Below, in pieces: positions 1 to 8,811 of a DNA stretch of 64,000 nt. This stretch comes from Streptomyces sp. NBC_01260. GTDB taxonomy: Bacteria; Actinomycetota; Actinomycetes; Streptomycetales; Streptomycetaceae. The notes beneath the pieces were generated by a model. The model was not told where the DNA came from, ran no database searches, and worked only from the letters and a program-made list of their open reading frames with translations. Position numbers and translations under genes: made by a program. Positions within the stretch are counted from its first letter, which is position 1. Each line of letters starts with the position of its first letter. The DNA lies in contig NZ_CP108464.1 of the NCBI RefSeq assembly GCF_036226405.1, forward strand, positions 1,426,001 to 1,490,000. The letters run 5' to 3'.

Positions 1-3000
1 AACGTCACCCGGAGCCAGGCCCGTACCACCCGCTGGGGCTTCTCGCTGCCGGGCAGCATCGTGGTGCCGACGTCCGGTGAGAACTCCCGCAAGGCGACGT
101 TCAGTCCTTCCGCCGGCGGCTCGACGACCCGTTCGGACAACGTGAGCACGACGCTCACCGCCGAGGACCGGCTGTGGCAACGCGTCGAGGGCGGAAACGA
201 GTTCACGCTCGGGTACGTGTTCACCGCCGACCTCCACATCGAGGGCGAGTCCGTGACCCGTCCGTCCGTGGACGTGCCCGGCCGGGTCACCCTGCGGTTC
301 TCCGGGGACCACGCCCAGCAGCAGGCCCCGGCGCCCCTGCCGGAGAGGGAGCGGCTCGACTACGTGGTCGCGACCGAGGACCCCACCCTCTTCGGCCCGC
401 TCGCCACGGCGACACCGCTGCGGCCGACCGGCAACGAGGTCGCGTACGCGCTCAGCAACCAGGAGGACCTGCTGCTCACCGTGCAGGAGCTGGCGCCCGA
501 GCTGGCCGGCGAGGGCGTCGGCTCCGGAAGCTCGTCCGAGGCTGCGGCGGTGCGGCTGACCGAACTGCTGCACGGTGGGACCATCACCATGGACCCGGTG
601 CGCGCGGCGGCCGGAGCGGGCGGGGCCGTCACCGGGACCGCGAAACACCCCCGGGTCACCCTGTCCACGCGGGTGTTCCGGCCCCGGCTGATCGACACCA
701 CCAAGAACGTGACGGTCGACCGGGTACGGGTGACGGGCTTCAGTACGACCTCCGGCTCCTCGACCTCCCGCAGCAGCACCTTCACCCTGGGCGTGTCCGG
801 AACCCTGAGCTCGAAGGGCGGCTTCGACTTCGGCGGATCCGTACCCCTCCTCTCGAACCAGTCCACCCCGGGCGGTCAGGGCGGCGGGGTGTCGGCGCTC
901 GCCCGGCACTGGGAGAAGACCGGCACCGCGGGCGTGCCCGGAACCGACCAGGGACTGCGTACGTACGAGGTCGAGGTCGACACCGTCACCACGTTGACCG
1001 GCCCGACCGGGGAGGTGCGGTACGCGACGGGCACCGCGTTGCTGCGGGTGTCCGAACGCGATCTGCTGGGCCTCGGCGTGTTCGCCGAGGCGCACCGGGG
1101 CGAGGGGGTGTGGGACCTGTCGGCGCCGGACGTACGCGAACTGGCTCCCGCACAGGTCGCACAGCTGATCACCGCCTCCGGCGACGTGCTGCCGCCGGGA
1201 GCCGTGGTGCAGCTGTGGCTCGACCTGGGCCCGGACCCCACCCCGGCCGCCCGGATCGAGGCGCTCTACCGGGCGCAGTCCGTCGCCGAGGAGAGCGGGC
1301 AGACGCTGGAGCTGGCGCTGCGCGACGGCGACGGAACCCGTGTCTGGACCCTGGTCCCGGAGAGCACCGTGTTCCCCGACCGGAACGGCGCGCAAGCACA
1401 ACTCAACCAAGCACGCGAGCGGTTGCGCCTGTTCGAGGACGAGCACGGCAGACCGCCCGCCCCGGACCCGGACCCGCCAGAAGCGCTGCGGCGGGCCACC
1501 GCTGTCCGTGCCGCCGCCGAGCTCCGTCTGCACCGGGCACGGCAGGTGTACGCGGACCAGCAGCATCTCGTGACGGGCCTCGACCGTACGAGGCAAGAGG
1601 CCGGCAAGGCCCTCCTGGACGCGACCCGCATGCTGGAGTCCACCCGCGAGCGCCTCACCGCGGCGGCCCCCGGCCGGGGCGACGCCCTGGCCCGGCGGCA
1701 GACCATGCTGCTCGACGCGGTGGCCGAGCTGGAGCAGGCCGTCACGGCGTACGAGGATCTGGACGCGGCGGCCCGGTCCCTGGGTGAGGCGGACGCCGTA
1801 CTGGAGCGGGCGGCACGGGCCGAGGACACCGCGCGGCTGGAGCACCAGTGGCACGAGGCGCGCCAGGCCGTCGAGCGGGCGAACGCGCGGCACATCGAGA
1901 CCGGGGTCGAGCTGCTCGCGCTCGGCGCCGGGATCGCGCGGGCGCACCGGACGGGCGGTACCGGAGTGTCCGGTCTCCTGCTGCCGCCGCTCTCGGACCC
2001 GACCGCTCAGTCGCTGGCCTCGCTCACCCCCCAGTGGCCCGCCCCCCGGGCCCCGGGCGAGGGCCCGACGCCGCCCGCCACGGCCGCCAACAGCGGCCGC
2101 AGGATGGGTGAGCGCACAAAGAACCCCGTGCTTCCGCACGAGGTGGCCGCGTTCCACGAGACGACGACGGCCGCCGTGCACACCGAGCGGTTCGACCCGA
2201 AGCGGGTGCAGACCCGTCGTGAGGCGGGACGCCTCGACGGTTCGCTGACCCTGATCCGCAGCCATGTACGCCGGATGCGGCTGCCGGACGGGCGGACGGT
2301 CCGGCAGTTCTTCGTGACGCTGCCGGTGCGGCTCACCGACGGGCTGGGTGCGCAGGACCTGGCGGCGTTGCGGGCCCGCCTCCAGGCGACGCTGGACGCC
2401 CATGTCAACACCGGCTACACGCTGCCGGACTCGGGGGACCAACTGCACGTCACGGTGGAGTTCGTGGAGTCGGCCGGGCACAGCGAGGCGGTGACGCTGT
2501 CGCAGTCGGACGGTCCGCCGGTGCGCGCCGACCAGCGCAGGTGGGACGTCGGGCACAGCGACGCGGTGCTCACTCACGAGATCCTGCACTACCTCGGGCT
2601 GGCCGACGAGTACTCCGACGCCGGGGAACGGCCCGAGGACCGCCATCTGTTCCGGCGCGACGACCTGGCGAGCGGGGTGCACCGCGAGGGCCTCATGGTG
2701 AGCACCGCGCAGGAGAGCCTGGAGAACCTTCCGCACGACTACCTCGCCACCATCGAACGGGTCAGTGAGAACGCGGTCGTCCCGCTGCACACCGCGACCG
2801 ACCGGACGACGCGGGAGTCCCTGAACGAGAACGCCGGGAAGAACGAGAACGCCGGGAAGAACAAGGACGCCGGGGAGACCTCGGAACGGAACGACCCGGA
2901 ACAGGAGGCCCTTCGGCAGTTCCGGGTGGCCGAACTCGCCGCCCTGACCGCGCGCCGGGAGCTGGATCTGCGCCGGGCCGAGCAGAACGAGAGCCTGCGG

Positions 3001-5736
3001 ATCTCCGCCGCCGCGAAGGCGCGCGCCCGGATCGCCGACGATCACGGCGACGGGCCGTTCGGCGACGCCCCGTTCGCTCCGGGCAACGAATCCGATCGCG
3101 CCTCCAGTAGTGCCTCGGACCACGCCTCCGATCTGATGGCGATGGACCTCGACGAGCCGGAGACGGCATCCCAGTCGGTACCGCAGGCGACGCCGATGGA
3201 CCTCGACGAGCCGGCCCCGGTCGAGGTGGTCGAGTCCGAGCCCACCCACCCCGGCCAGGAGTGGTCCGTGCCCGCCCCGGGCAACCGCCCGCAGACTTCC
3301 ACGCTCACCTACGTCAACCAGGCGTTCAGCGATCTCGTGCCACCGGCGAGCCTCCACGACCTGACCGAGAGCGAGTACCAGGACTGGCTGCAAAACAGCC
3401 TGCCGGACGATCCGGACCGGTCCGGCCAGGCGTTTCCGGTCTCCTACGTCGTCAACGCGATCGTCTCCGAGCGCGAGCTGCGCGAACACCCCGAGCGGCT
3501 CCAGGAGTTCCTGGACGCGGTCACCGAGGAACTGGAGGGGTACCCGGGACGGGTGGCGGTCGTCGTCGGCGTCAACGCGCGCGTGGAAGGGCCCCCCGGG
3601 GGAGGGCGGCAGACCAAGGCGGCCAAGGCCGAAAGCACCGCCGCGAAGCACGCCGAGATCGCCGCGACCGTGCGCCACGCGGCGGCGCAGGCCACCTTCG
3701 CACGCCCGCTGGCCCTGGTCCCGATGACCATGACCTGGCCGGACGGCAAGGCCTTCCCGTTCGGGACGGCCCGCAACAACGTCCTGGAAAGCAACGCCAA
3801 CCGCCATCTGGTGCGCTCGATGATGGACCGGCGGACCCACCCGTACATCGCGTTCATGGACTTCGACACCTATCCGCACGTGGTCTCCACGCGCGACGGC
3901 GCGACCACCCGGAACACGCATGTCTTCAGCTGGTTCGAGTCCCGGCTGGAGACGGGCGAGGACGCCCTGCCGCTGCGGCCGCTGATGATGTCGGGCGGCT
4001 ACCGGCTGCCGCGCCCGGACGAGACGGCGGCGACCGCACGGCTGAAGGAGCTGACCGAGAGCCGGTACGCGGCGCTGCTGGCCGAGAAGGGCAAACCGGC
4101 GACCTCGTCGTTCGAGGAGATGCTGGAGACGGTCCGGAGCGAGATCACCCACGACATGCGGGTACGGACCCGGCTGCGCGGCCTGCACCCGTTGCTGCCG
4201 TACTCACCCGAGCCCAACCTCTTCGTGGACGCGGCAGCCACTCTGCTCAGGGGCGCGCCGGACCGGCACCAGCTGCGTTTCGGGCCGGGCGGGGCGGAGT
4301 TCCACAACCTGAGCCAGTCGCTGAACCGGGTCAACACGTGGGAGCTGCGGGAGGACCTGCCGCTGCCGCGGCCGCCCGCCCCGCATGCCGACTTCACCAC
4401 CCACCTCAGGCGGCGGTGGGCGTACGCGCAGCGGCTCGAAGCACAGCACACCCGGCGCAAGGTCGCAGCCGAGAACCAGGTGCTGCCGCGGCGGGGCGCC
4501 GCCTTCGTCGTGGAGTTCGAGCAGGCGGCGGTCCTCACCGACCTCTCCCGGCTGGTCGCGGGGCGCTGGGCGACCGGGGCGCTGCCGCAGGACCACGTGG
4601 GGCTCACCAACCCGTTCCAGCGGATGTTCCACCAGAGTGAACCGGGGCTGGGCAACGTCCAGGCGGGGCGCAGGGGCCTTCAGCTGGCACCGTTCCGCGA
4701 TATCTGGGGTCTCGCGGAGTACCAGGACGAGGAGGTCCTGGACTCCGTCAGCCAGGTTCCCGGCATGAAGGGCCAGCCCCTTTGGGGCAGCGCGACGCAG
4801 CCGGTGCACACCAACAGTCCGCTGTGGCCAGTGCACCCCACCACCCCGCTCGTCCACGGCGCTCCCGTGGCCGACCGGGCCCCTGGGCTGGCGGCGCATC
4901 TCGACCCGCGGCTCGGTGTGCCGGGAGTGAACTCGGTCAGTGTGTCGATCTCCGACAAGGTGTCACGGGAGCCGGACCCGGTCATCTGGGCGGGCATCGA
5001 CCCGAACAACATCAGACTGTTCTCCCGGGCCCTCGCGCTGAGCGCGGACAACCCGTACTTCCTGGACCACCTGCGGTACTTCGCACACGAGTACCTGCCG
5101 TCGTTCCGCGAGGGCCATGTGCCGGCCGGGCAGCTCGTGCCGCCTCTCGGGTCCCAGGGAACCCTCTTCCGGGCACTCGACAGCGTGCCACACGGGGAAC
5201 CAGGCGGCGAGAGCGTCCTCCAGACGGTCTGGCGGGGGCTGTACGCGGACACGAACTCCCTCCAGGCAGTCGGCACCCTGGTCGCGGAGGCGGACCGGCA
5301 CGGCATCGGCGTGGAGGAACTCTTCACCCGGCTGGCCACCGGGTCCCTGCACTCCCCTGGCCAGAGCTTCACGGAACTGCGCCACGGGCAGGAGTTCACG
5401 CTGGGCCCCGACGCGCACTTCCTGCTCGGCCAGTACGCGTCGGCCCTCGGCATGAGCATCGAGGTGCGGGGCCTCAACGGCGAGCCGTATGCCACGCAGT
5501 CGCCGGGGAGCAGCGTTTCGCGGCGCCTCGTGATCGAGTGGCATGTCCAGGGTCCGCGCGGTGAGCGGGGCTGGAGCGCCTACATCGAACAACTGCCGGA
5601 GACCGGCTCCAAGCGCCCCGGCGGCGGCAACCACCACAACGGCCGCATGCCCCCGAAGCTCCGGACGGGCGCGACCGAGATCTCCAGCATGATGGCGGGC
5701 ACCGGCCTGGGCGGCGGCGCGGGGAGGGCGACGTGA
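1..5736 (+). CDS. C-terminal 1911 residues of a giant multidomain protein (metzincin-, GT-A- and OTU-like regions)
   Basis: The frame is open from base 1, so the true start lies upstream. Residues below count from base 1. Residues 464-653 are Glu/Arg/Ala-rich and look coiled-coil. An HEILH motif at 859-863 continues as HExxHxxGxxD, the zinc-site form of snapalysin-like metzincins, with a candidate Met-turn (GLMVS) near 899. Low-complexity Lys/Asn repeats (NAGK-type, about 942-955) and two MDLDEP repeats (1048, 1066) form a linker. A region with VAVVVGVNAR and a DFD triplet (1287-1289) resembles a GT-A glycosyltransferase core. Residues 1717-1726 (G-S-Q-G-T-L-F-R-A-L) resemble the OTU peptidase active-site strand with Thr in place of Cys. 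Very large Streptomyces proteins annotated as 'lonely Cys domain' have comparable architecture, from memory only. Substrate and export route are unknown. It probably begins an operon with the next genes. Confidence 0.8.
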   Translation, partial: NVTRSQARTTRWGFSLPGSIVVPTSGENSRKATFSPSAGGSTTRSDNVSTTLTAEDRLWQRVEGGNEFTLGYVFTADLHIEGESVTRPSVDVPGRVTLRFSGDHAQQQAPAPLPERERLDYVVATEDPTLFGPLATATPLRPTGNEVAYALSNQEDLLLTVQELAPELAGEGVGSGSSSEAAAVRLTELLHGGTITMDPVRAAAGAGGAVTGTAKHPRVTLSTRVFRPRLIDTTKNVTVDRVRVTGFSTTSGSSTSRSSTFTLGVSGTLSSKGGFDFGGSVPLLSNQSTPGGQGGGVSALARHWEKTGTAGVPGTDQGLRTYEVEVDTVTTLTGPTGEVRYATGTALLRVSERDLLGLGVFAEAHRGEGVWDLSAPDVRELAPAQVAQLITASGDVLPPGAVVQLWLDLGPDPTPAARIEALYRAQSVAEESGQTLELALRDGDGTRVWTLVPESTVFPDRNGAQAQLNQARERLRLFEDEHGRPPAPDPDPPEALRRATAVRAAAELRLHRARQVYADQQHLVTGLDRTRQEAGKALLDATRMLESTRERLTAAAPGRGDALARRQTMLLDAVAELEQAVTAYEDLDAAARSLGEADAVLERAARAEDTARLEHQWHEARQAVERANARHIETGVELLALGAGIARAHRTGGTGVSGLLLPPLSDPTAQSLASLTPQWPAPRAPGEGPTPPATAANSGRRMGERTKNPVLPHEVAAFHETTTAAVHTERFDPKRVQTRREAGRLDGSLTLIRSHVRRMRLPDGRTVRQFFVTLPVRLTDGLGAQDLAALRARLQATLDAHVNTGYTLPDSGDQLHVTVEFVESAGHSEAVTLSQSDGPPVRADQRRWDVGHSDAVLTHEILHYLGLADEYSDAGERPEDRHLFRRDDLASGVHREGLMVSTAQESLENLPHDYLATIERVSENAVVPLHTATDRTTRESLNENAGKNENAGKNKDAGETSERNDPEQEALRQFRVAELAALTARRELDLRRAEQNESLRISAAAKARARIADDHGDGPFGDAPFAPGNESDRASSSASDHASDLMAMDLDEPETASQSVPQATPMDLDEPAPVEVVESEPTHPGQEWSVPAPGNRPQTSTLTYVNQAFSDLVPPASLHDLTESEYQDWLQNSLPDDPDRSGQAFPVSYVVNAIVSERELREHPERLQEFLDAVTEELEGYPGRVAVVVGVNARVEGPPGGGRQTKAAKAESTAAKHAEIAATVRHAAAQATFARPLALVPMTMTWPDGKAFPFGTARNNVLESNANRHLVRSMMDRRTHPYIAFMDFDTYPHVVSTRDGATTRNTHVFSWFESRLETGEDALPLRPLMMSGGYRLPRPDETAATARLKELTESRYAALLAEKGKPATSSFEEMLETVRSEITHDMRVRTRLRGLHPLLPYSPEPNLFVDAAATLLRGAPDRHQLRFGPGGAEFHNLSQSLNRVNTWELREDLPLPRPPAPHADFTTHLRRRWAYAQRLEAQHTRRKVAAENQVLPRRGAAFVVEFEQAAVLTDLSRLVAGRWATGALPQDHVGLTNPFQRMFHQSEPGLGNVQAGRRGLQLAPFRDIWGLAEYQDEEVLDSVSQVPGMKGQPLWGSATQPVHTNSPLWPVHPTTPLVHGAPVADRAPGLAAHLDPRLGVPGVNSVSVSISDKVSREPDPVIWAGIDPNNIRLFSRALALSADNPYFLDHLRYFAHEYLPSFREGHVPAGQLVPPLGSQGTLFRALDSVPHGEPGGESVLQTVWRGLYADTNSLQAVGTLVAEADRHGIGVEELFTRLATGSLHSPGQSFTELRHGQEFTLGPDAHFLLGQYASALGMSIEVRGLNGEPYATQSPGSSVSRRLVIEWHVQGPRGERGWSAYIEQLPETGSKRPGGGNHHNGRMPPKLRTGATEISSMMAGTGLGGGAGRAT

Positions 5737-5762
5737 CGAACACACGGAAGGAGCAGGGACCC

Positions 5763-6053
5763 ATGGCGGCAGGAGAGCCCGTGGATGGCTGGGAGCCGGC
5801 GTCGCGCGTCGAGGCCGCCGAGTCGGAATGGGCGCTGCGGCAGGCTGAACTCCGCCTCGCGGGAGCCCGGTTGGCGGCACTGCGGCGGGCCGGGTCGAGC
5901 ACCGGACCGTCGGCGGAGGCGGGCGCGGACACCGCGCCGCCGTTCGCGCCCGAACCCGCTCCCTCGGCGCTCTCCGACCTCGCCCTGGACATCCTCACCG
6001 GCGGGTCCACCGCCCGCCCCGGCCCGGCCGGCGGCCCTGCGGGTCCCGCATGA
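5763..6053 (+). CDS. small Ala/Arg-rich protein of unknown function
   Basis: This is a 96-residue protein if it starts at ATG 5763, which has AAGGAG nine bases upstream. A GTG at 5733 in the same frame overlaps the stop of the giant gene by four bases (GTGA) and would add ten residues. The ATG is preferred for its Shine-Dalgarno, but coupled initiation is possible. The N-terminal half (WEPASRVEAAESEWALRQAELRL) looks like an amphipathic, possibly coiled helix. The second half is Pro/Ala/Gly-rich and disordered. There is no signal peptide or membrane segment. Its position suggests it is a partner or chaperone of the upstream giant protein. No family recognised. Confidence 0.6.
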   Translation: MAAGEPVDGWEPASRVEAAESEWALRQAELRLAGARLAALRRAGSSTGPSAEAGADTAPPFAPEPAPSALSDLALDILTGGSTARPGPAGGPAGPA

Positions 6054-6147
6054 GATTCCGGGAGCTATGGTCAGCGTCGCAACCAGGCAGAATCGTTGAT
6101 GGAGGGTCAGTGCAGCGCAGCAGCTTCACCCGTCGGGAGGGCTCCCG

Positions 6148-8745
6148 ATGAGCGGACTGACCTCGCGGCTGCCGCGGTGGCGCGGACGCCGGTCGGCGGC
6201 GGAACCGGCCACCGGTCCTGCCGCGCCCGGCCCCGCCCGTGACCCGCGGGGCCCTCGTACGGTCCTCGACGAGTTCGGCGCGGCATCCGGTCCCGGCGGC
6301 GCCTCCGGGTTCCTGCTGCGCTCCTCCGCCGACCGCCGTACCTCCGTGCGGGAGCTGGCCCGGAGCCTGCGCGTCGAGCGGGAGCGCCCGGTGGTCATCG
6401 TCGATGTCACACCGGACGCGGCGGGGAACCTGGGCGAGGAGCTGGGCGGCCTGCTCGCCCGGCTGCGCGACGAACACCGGTCCGCCGCCCGGCTGGTGAT
6501 GTCCGGCGCCGCCGCGCGGAAGCCCGACGGGCAGCTTCCGCTGGCCCAACGCCTGGCTGACGCGTGGGACTTCGAGATCGAGGCGCCGGACGCCGCCGCG
6601 GTCCTGGTGCCCGGCGGCGGGCTGTACGTGACCGAGCCTGCGAGCCCGGCGGGCGGCTGGTGGCGCTTCGCGCCGGGCGCGGAGCCCGTGGCCCTGGGAG
6701 CGCGCATACCCGCCCCGCGCTGGCAGCGCGCACTGGCCCGGGTGCCGCTGGGCGAACTGGGCGACCACACGGTCCGGCAGATACCCGCGGGCCTGCTGCT
6801 GCACCCCACGGGAGCGGCGGCGCCCCGCCCCGGCGATCTGGCGTTCGCCCTCGCCGTGCACCCGGACCGGCTGACCGTTCTGGTGAACGGCGCGGACAGC
6901 CGGAACGACCTCGCGGAGGACCTGGCGACGCTGCTCGCCCGGCTGCCGGCGGAACTGCGGGACCGGGTGCGGCTGGCCCCCGGCGCCGGACACGATCTGC
7001 TGCCCGTCGCCCAGCGCGTGGCAGACCTGCTCGGCACCGAAGTGGAGGTCTGCACGGGCCTCCCGCTCTCCGTGCCGAACCCCTCGGGCGGTACGCACCA
7101 GGAGCAGGTACGGCTGGTCTCGGCCGAGGGCGAGAGCACCTGGCCCGCGCTGCTCGCCGCGGTGAGCTGCGCCCCGGCGGAGACGGGAGCGGAAGCGGAG
7201 ACGGCAGCCCCGCGTCCGGTGCAGTGGCTGCTGCCCGACGCCGTGGCCGGCCCGGATTCGGAACCCGCCGTGGGGCGCCTGCCCGGCGGATCGTACGTGG
7301 TCGCGGTGCGGGCCGGATTGTGGGTGGGCGCCACCCCCGACCCCCCGGCGGCCGTACGCGACCGGCCCGCCGAGGCCCGAGCGGTGCGGATCGAGGTGGC
7401 GGACACGGACGGCGACGGACAGGCCAGGGGCGCCCTGCTGAAGGCGCTCGCCGCCCTGTTGCCGGAGCTGGACGCCCAGGTCCGCGAGCACGCCGAGATC
7501 GCCTCGCCCGCCGGTGCGGGGGCGGAGACGGTGGACGCGCTGCGGCGCTTCGCGGTACGGAACGCGCTGATGTTCGCCGCGCCGCCCACGCGGTCCGCAG
7601 CGGCTGCGGCTGCGACACCCGCGCCCGTACCCGCCGCGTCCATACCCGCCGCGCCCGCGCCCCCGACGAGCGCTGCCGTGCCGCGCACCGCGACGCCGCC
7701 CCCGGCCCAGGCCACTGCCCAGGCCGCCACCCAGGCCGCCGGCCCGGCCCCCGCACCTGCCTCCCGTCCGGCCACCAGCAGCGGCCACACCGGACCGCCC
7801 AGCTCGCCCGCGCCGAAAGCCGGGCCGCTCCCGCAGGCCCCGGAGCCCCGGACGGCCCCGCAGGCCGCATCGGCCCCGAGCACGCCGGCGTCCCCAACGA
7901 ACCCGAACCCGGCCCCGGCTCCGGCCTCCGCTCCGGCTCCGCGCGCACCTGAGCCGCCGGTCCGCGTCGCCGCCGCACCGTCCCGGCCCCCCACCGCCCC
8001 GGCCCCGGCCCCGACCGGCCTCAGCAGTGGCGCCGACCGGGCCGCCTTCCGCGAACTCGCGGCGTCCGTCTGGGAGGAGCACACCGGGCCGGTCAACCGG
8101 GCGCTGGTACAACTCCCCGCCCTGCGAGGGCCCAAGGAGGAGCAGGCCCGGATCGACCTCGTCGCCGTACACCTGTATCTGACGGCTGCGCCGGACGGAC
8201 GGTTCGGAGCGCTCGCGCTCGCCTCCGACGCGGCCTCGGGCGGGGGCGGGCTGGCGCCGTACGCCGCCTGTCTCGCCTCCGGGCTGCGCAGACTGCCCGC
8301 GCTGCGGGGGACCCTGCTCCGGGCCGTGCCGGGGCCCGGCATCGCGGACGACGCCGTTCCGGGAACCGTGCTGCGCTGCGACGCGCCGCTCGACGTCGTG
8401 CACCTGGAGCAGAAGGGTGCTCCGGCGCCGCCGGACGGCCATGTCCGTTACGTCATAAGGCCGGTGACCGCACGCCGTACGTCGGTCCTGGCGGCCCCGG
8501 GTGACAGCGGTGCGACGGCGCTCTTCGCGGCGGGTACCGAATTCTCCGTACTGGCCCGGCACGAGGCTTCCGAGGAGGCTCCGGCACGGGTGCTGCTGGC
8601 CGAAATCCCGGGCGGGACGCGCCAGTTCCGGTCGCCGTCGGACGAGGCGGTCGCCAGGCTCGACGAGGCGGCGCGCCGGGACGGCGGCGCGACGGCCGCC
8701 AGGTGGCCGGGGCGCTGCACCGGCCACTTCCCCTGCCCTACCTGA
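6148..8745 (+). CDS. 865-aa protein with two related alpha/beta repeats, Pro/Ala linker and degenerate ART-like C-terminus
   Basis: ATG 6148 has GGAGG eight bases upstream. Two similar segments start near residues 80 (PVVIVDVTPDA...LPLAQRLADAWDFEIEAP) and 241 (LTVLVNGADS...LLPVAQRVADLLGTEVEVC), suggesting an internal duplication of a Rossmann- or caspase-like alpha/beta unit. Residues about 485-625 are Pro/Ala-rich linker. The C-terminal 230 residues carry a pattern like actinobacterial ADP-ribosyltransferase folds: LRGTLLRAVPG near 719, then ALFAAGTEFSVLA near 791 and a VLLAEI strand. The usual STS motif and catalytic Glu are not apparent, so it is probably an inactive relative. It has no membrane segment. 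It lies 94 bases after the small upstream gene, so co-transcription is likely. The fold assignment is inference. Confidence 0.7.
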   Translation: MSGLTSRLPRWRGRRSAAEPATGPAAPGPARDPRGPRTVLDEFGAASGPGGASGFLLRSSADRRTSVRELARSLRVERERPVVIVDVTPDAAGNLGEELGGLLARLRDEHRSAARLVMSGAAARKPDGQLPLAQRLADAWDFEIEAPDAAAVLVPGGGLYVTEPASPAGGWWRFAPGAEPVALGARIPAPRWQRALARVPLGELGDHTVRQIPAGLLLHPTGAAAPRPGDLAFALAVHPDRLTVLVNGADSRNDLAEDLATLLARLPAELRDRVRLAPGAGHDLLPVAQRVADLLGTEVEVCTGLPLSVPNPSGGTHQEQVRLVSAEGESTWPALLAAVSCAPAETGAEAETAAPRPVQWLLPDAVAGPDSEPAVGRLPGGSYVVAVRAGLWVGATPDPPAAVRDRPAEARAVRIEVADTDGDGQARGALLKALAALLPELDAQVREHAEIASPAGAGAETVDALRRFAVRNALMFAAPPTRSAAAAAATPAPVPAASIPAAPAPPTSAAVPRTATPPPAQATAQAATQAAGPAPAPASRPATSSGHTGPPSSPAPKAGPLPQAPEPRTAPQAASAPSTPASPTNPNPAPAPASAPAPRAPEPPVRVAAAPSRPPTAPAPAPTGLSSGADRAAFRELAASVWEEHTGPVNRALVQLPALRGPKEEQARIDLVAVHLYLTAAPDGRFGALALASDAASGGGGLAPYAACLASGLRRLPALRGTLLRAVPGPGIADDAVPGTVLRCDAPLDVVHLEQKGAPAPPDGHVRYVIRPVTARRTSVLAAPGDSGATALFAAGTEFSVLARHEASEEAPARVLLAEIPGGTRQFRSPSDEAVARLDEAARRDGGATAARWPGRCTGHFPCPT

Positions 8746-8748
8746 TCC

Positions 8749-8775
8749 GGCGGCCGGCACCCGGCCGCCCGTTTT
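8749..8775 (+). terminator. GC hairpin followed by T-run
   Basis: A 9-bp perfect stem (GGCGGCCGG at 8749-8757, CCGGCCGCC at 8761-8769) encloses a 3-base loop and is followed by CGTTTT. It starts four bases after the upstream stop codon. It is a plausible intrinsic terminator, or an attenuator ahead of the gene at 8812. Confidence 0.55.
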
Positions 8776-8811
8776 CCCGTCCCCCATCCTGATCCGTCCG
8801 AGAGGCATGTC

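Noticed and set aside
174..1787. Overlapping plus-strand frame inside the giant gene
   Set aside because: Arg/Gly-rich out-of-frame translation; the giant frame shows coherent domains.
5995..8808. 2.8-kb minus-strand open frame opposite the 865-aa gene
   Set aside because: Low-complexity Arg/Gly translation without domains; the plus strand has ribosome site and structured domains.
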